Assembly: GCA_900660155.1 (NCBI GenBank)
Contig: CABFPE010000034.1
Coordinates: forward strand, 496,362 to 560,361
Origin: Hofstenia miamia
Taxonomy: Eukaryota > Xenacoelomorpha > Acoela > Hofsteniidae
Direction: 5' to 3'
Length of the DNA: 64,000 nucleotides
The notes below the pieces were generated by a model that worked only from the letters and a program-made list of their open reading frames with translations, was not told where the DNA came from and made no database searches. The translations under genes and the position numbers were made by a program. How positions within the stretch are numbered: the stretch's first letter is position 1; each line of letters begins with the position of its first letter. Positions 62,286 to 64,000 of the stretch are shown one piece after another.

Positions 62286-62420
62286 TAGAAAATGATCAAA
62301 GACATGAGCATTGCGAATCAAAATCTACACTTTGGGTTGAGTTCGGGTAGACAATTATCGGATCGTGTCGGGAGCGGGTCGATGATAAGCTCATATTGGC
62401 ACTTTCTCATGTCCACAATA
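62286..62420 (+). repeat. CGGGT-type dispersed repeat, copy 4
   Basis: Contains ATTGCGAATCAAA as in copy 1 and GTTCGGGTAG, GTGTCGGGAGCGGGTCG, then CTCATATTGGCACT as in copy 2. It lies about 60 bp beyond the 3' end of the decayed hAT gene at 62481-63570, with the same relative orientation as copy 3 and the other hAT gene. Confidence 0.6.
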
Positions 62421-62480
62421 TACGATAAAATGCACGAGTATTTGGCCTAAAATTCCATAACCATCTACTTACTTGAAATT

Positions 62481-63570
62481 TTAAAATACACTAAATACTT
62501 GTAAAACCAAATTATTATTATATATTCCTAAGAAACCTTCCAGCTCAGGTAATATTGAACGCCTGTTTTCAGTATTTGTCTGACCAAGCAACAGGCGGAA
62601 TCGATTTAAGAGGAAAAATTTGGAATAATTGGTAACAAATAGATTATGCAGGGCTAGATTTCCTTTGAAAATTCTTGAAACTCTTTTGGGTAAGACCACC
62701 ACAAATGGGTCGGATTAGCATCCTCAATATTATGAAATGAGAAATATTCGATTGCTTTTCCTTCTACATTTGGTAAACTGTATGTAGCCTGTTGTTCGTC
62801 GAAACCAGCAAAACGGATGCGAGAGAATTTAGGCTTTATTGGCTCAAGTTCAACTGCCATTTCAGCACTCATGAGTGCTGATATTCTTGAATATGATTTC
62901 AGCTGACAGGAAAACATCACCACAGTAATTTTCGGTAAAAAATAAAAAGATACTTTGCTACAAAATGACAGTTTCACTACAAGATCAAGCATCACTCAAA
63001 TAATATCTAGTTTAGACGTCAACTACAAATCAAACCGTTTTCTAAGACTGTTTAAAAAGCTTTTCTTCACAGCCTTCTGAAAAGCTTGACTTGCCATATC
63101 AAGATACTGAAGCCCAAGCTCAAGCTGCAATGTGGGTATATTACGACAAATAAAAACATATTTGTTGCCTTGAAGACAATTTGTAGCATCTTCGATCAGA
63201 AAGAGAAATATTGACAATTTAGGGGGAGTAATATCTTCATTTGTCAGTTTAATATTGCTCTTGGAGGTTTCCGTCAAAGCAATTGTATACGTTTGCACCA
63301 AAATTAGTTCGAGCATCTTGATCTTGTCATTCATAGAAAACACGTTAGTTATTGTTAAATGTCGCATGATGAATTTAGTTTCACACCAGCGTGTAACTGA
63401 ACCCTTAATTTCGCTTGTTGTACACGCGTTAATCATGGAGTTACAAATGTTTTGCAATCCGAGACACGCCAATAGCTAATCTTTATCTACTTTGAAGAAT
63501 GGAGAAAATTTTTTTTCCGCTTTTGCAGTATCATTGATGCAATCAAGAATTATACTTAGATATTCAAAGA
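62481..63570 (-). pseudogene. Decayed hAT transposase, C-terminal half
   Basis: On the minus strand, the 149-codon frame 63472-63023 carries SVTRWCETKFIMRHLTITN, where hAT transposases have the (P)TRWNSxxxMLxR segment, and later LFLIEDATNCLQGNKYVF, the helical region preceding F..T..L. Frame 62995-62654 has DANPTHLWWSYPKEFQEFS, matching the D-P-x-x-WW at the start of the C-terminal dimerisation domain, and the overlapping frame 62702-62481 ends NTENRRSILPELEGFLGIYNN, matching R-x-x-L-x-P-E followed by a hydrophobic run and N at the very end. A weak readable stretch (about 63570-63490) extends it upstream. The N-terminal BED finger and first catalytic part are not visible. At least two frameshifts; non-functional. 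The wording differs from the CGBP1-like gene 4 kb away, so it is a different hAT family. Confidence 0.75.
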
Positions 63571-64000
63571 AACATTGTCACTGATATTTTTTTATAAGCC
63601 TTTCAGTTAGCCGTGACGACTTATTATATTTTAAAAATCTCTTAATGCCAGATAGCAGAAGTTTTTCTGTGTATCAATTATCTTGCGCAATTTCATTTTA
63701 ATACTCCTATTGGACAAGTAAATTGACGGTGTTTGTGCATATTGATGACTTACACAACTGTAGTGAAGGAATCGTTTGATATTGTATTGCGCTAGTCTAG
63801 TTATTAACGCAATGATTGACTACAATTAAATTGCTCAACAAAATGCATTACCCTTGGCCAGCAACTCAATGTAATTAATATATGCTAGAAAGAAGAGATG
63901 GGCCTACTCATATTTGTAGATTATATATATATATATATATATATCCATTTAAAATCAAGATCTTTATATCTTTGTCAAATTGGATGCACGCACATGCCAA
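63571..64000. other. Non-coding, with a (TA)n tract at 63921-63944
   Basis: May include more of the eroded hAT gene but nothing readable. The TA tract has about 12 units. Confidence 0.55.

Noticed and set aside
1-64000. CRISPR arrays, operons, phage-like or other prokaryotic systems
   Set aside because: No regularly spaced identical repeats with unique spacers, no dense coding and no Shine-Dalgarno-led genes; the window is eukaryotic in character.

Overview
The window is strongly AT-rich, has almost no long open reading frames, carries many (TA)n tracts and is crowded with decayed transposons. No ribosome binding sites, operons or tRNA/rRNA genes are visible. Splice-site logic around an immunoglobulin-type exon points to a metazoan. 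The families present (Tc1/mariner transposases with an insect/crustacean-like N-terminal helix-turn-helix, CGBP1-like hAT transposases, an L2/CR1-group LINE) suggest an arthropod such as an insect or copepod; that placement is inference. Most of the 64 kb looks intergenic or intronic.

Layout. 1-9.2 kb: no gene, one local direct repeat (1117/1286), an exact 1.5-kb duplication joined at a single N (3422-6420) and a degenerate hAT-type short element (7570-7886). 9.2-14.9 kb: a broken Tc1/mariner transposase (9206-9926), a small mariner-like MITE (11620-11836) and an internally deleted Tc1/mariner copy with perfect 33-bp terminal inverted repeats (13066-13846). 14892-15891 is a gap of exactly 1000 N. 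18.9-22.1 kb is a poorly assembled patch: two more N-flanked duplications, a 259-bp zinc-finger coding insert and two GC-rich blocks of unknown type. 22-49 kb is mostly featureless AT-rich DNA with isolated elements: a hAT transposase scrap (29.5 kb), hAT-type MITEs at 30155-30679, 34983-35333 and 35944-36186, and a LINE reverse-transcriptase scrap (32.8-33.1 kb). 49-56 kb holds a hairpin-forming repeat, a hAT MITE with a perfect 8-bp target duplication nested in an older AAGCG-spaced repeat (51128-51463) and a fourth N-joined duplication (53424-55910). 56.8-64 kb holds two decayed hAT transposase genes on the minus strand (57573-58577 and 62481-63570), each with a CGGGT-rich repeat on its 3' side, and between them the best host-gene evidence: a phase 1-1 immunoglobulin-domain exon at 59305-59580, with a possible terminal exon at 60175-60374.

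How it fits together. There is no pathway or gene cluster here. The recurring theme is hAT activity: three transposase fossils plus at least five short non-autonomous hAT-like elements, most with their own short GC-rich motif repeated near the ends. I did not find a convincing new biological system. The items most worth a second look are the Ig exon and its putative partner exon, the pairing of CGGGT repeats with hAT transposase remnants, the GC-rich hairpin-rich block at 21.2-21.9 kb, and the four assembly duplications, which should be corrected before this region is used for copy-number or gene work.
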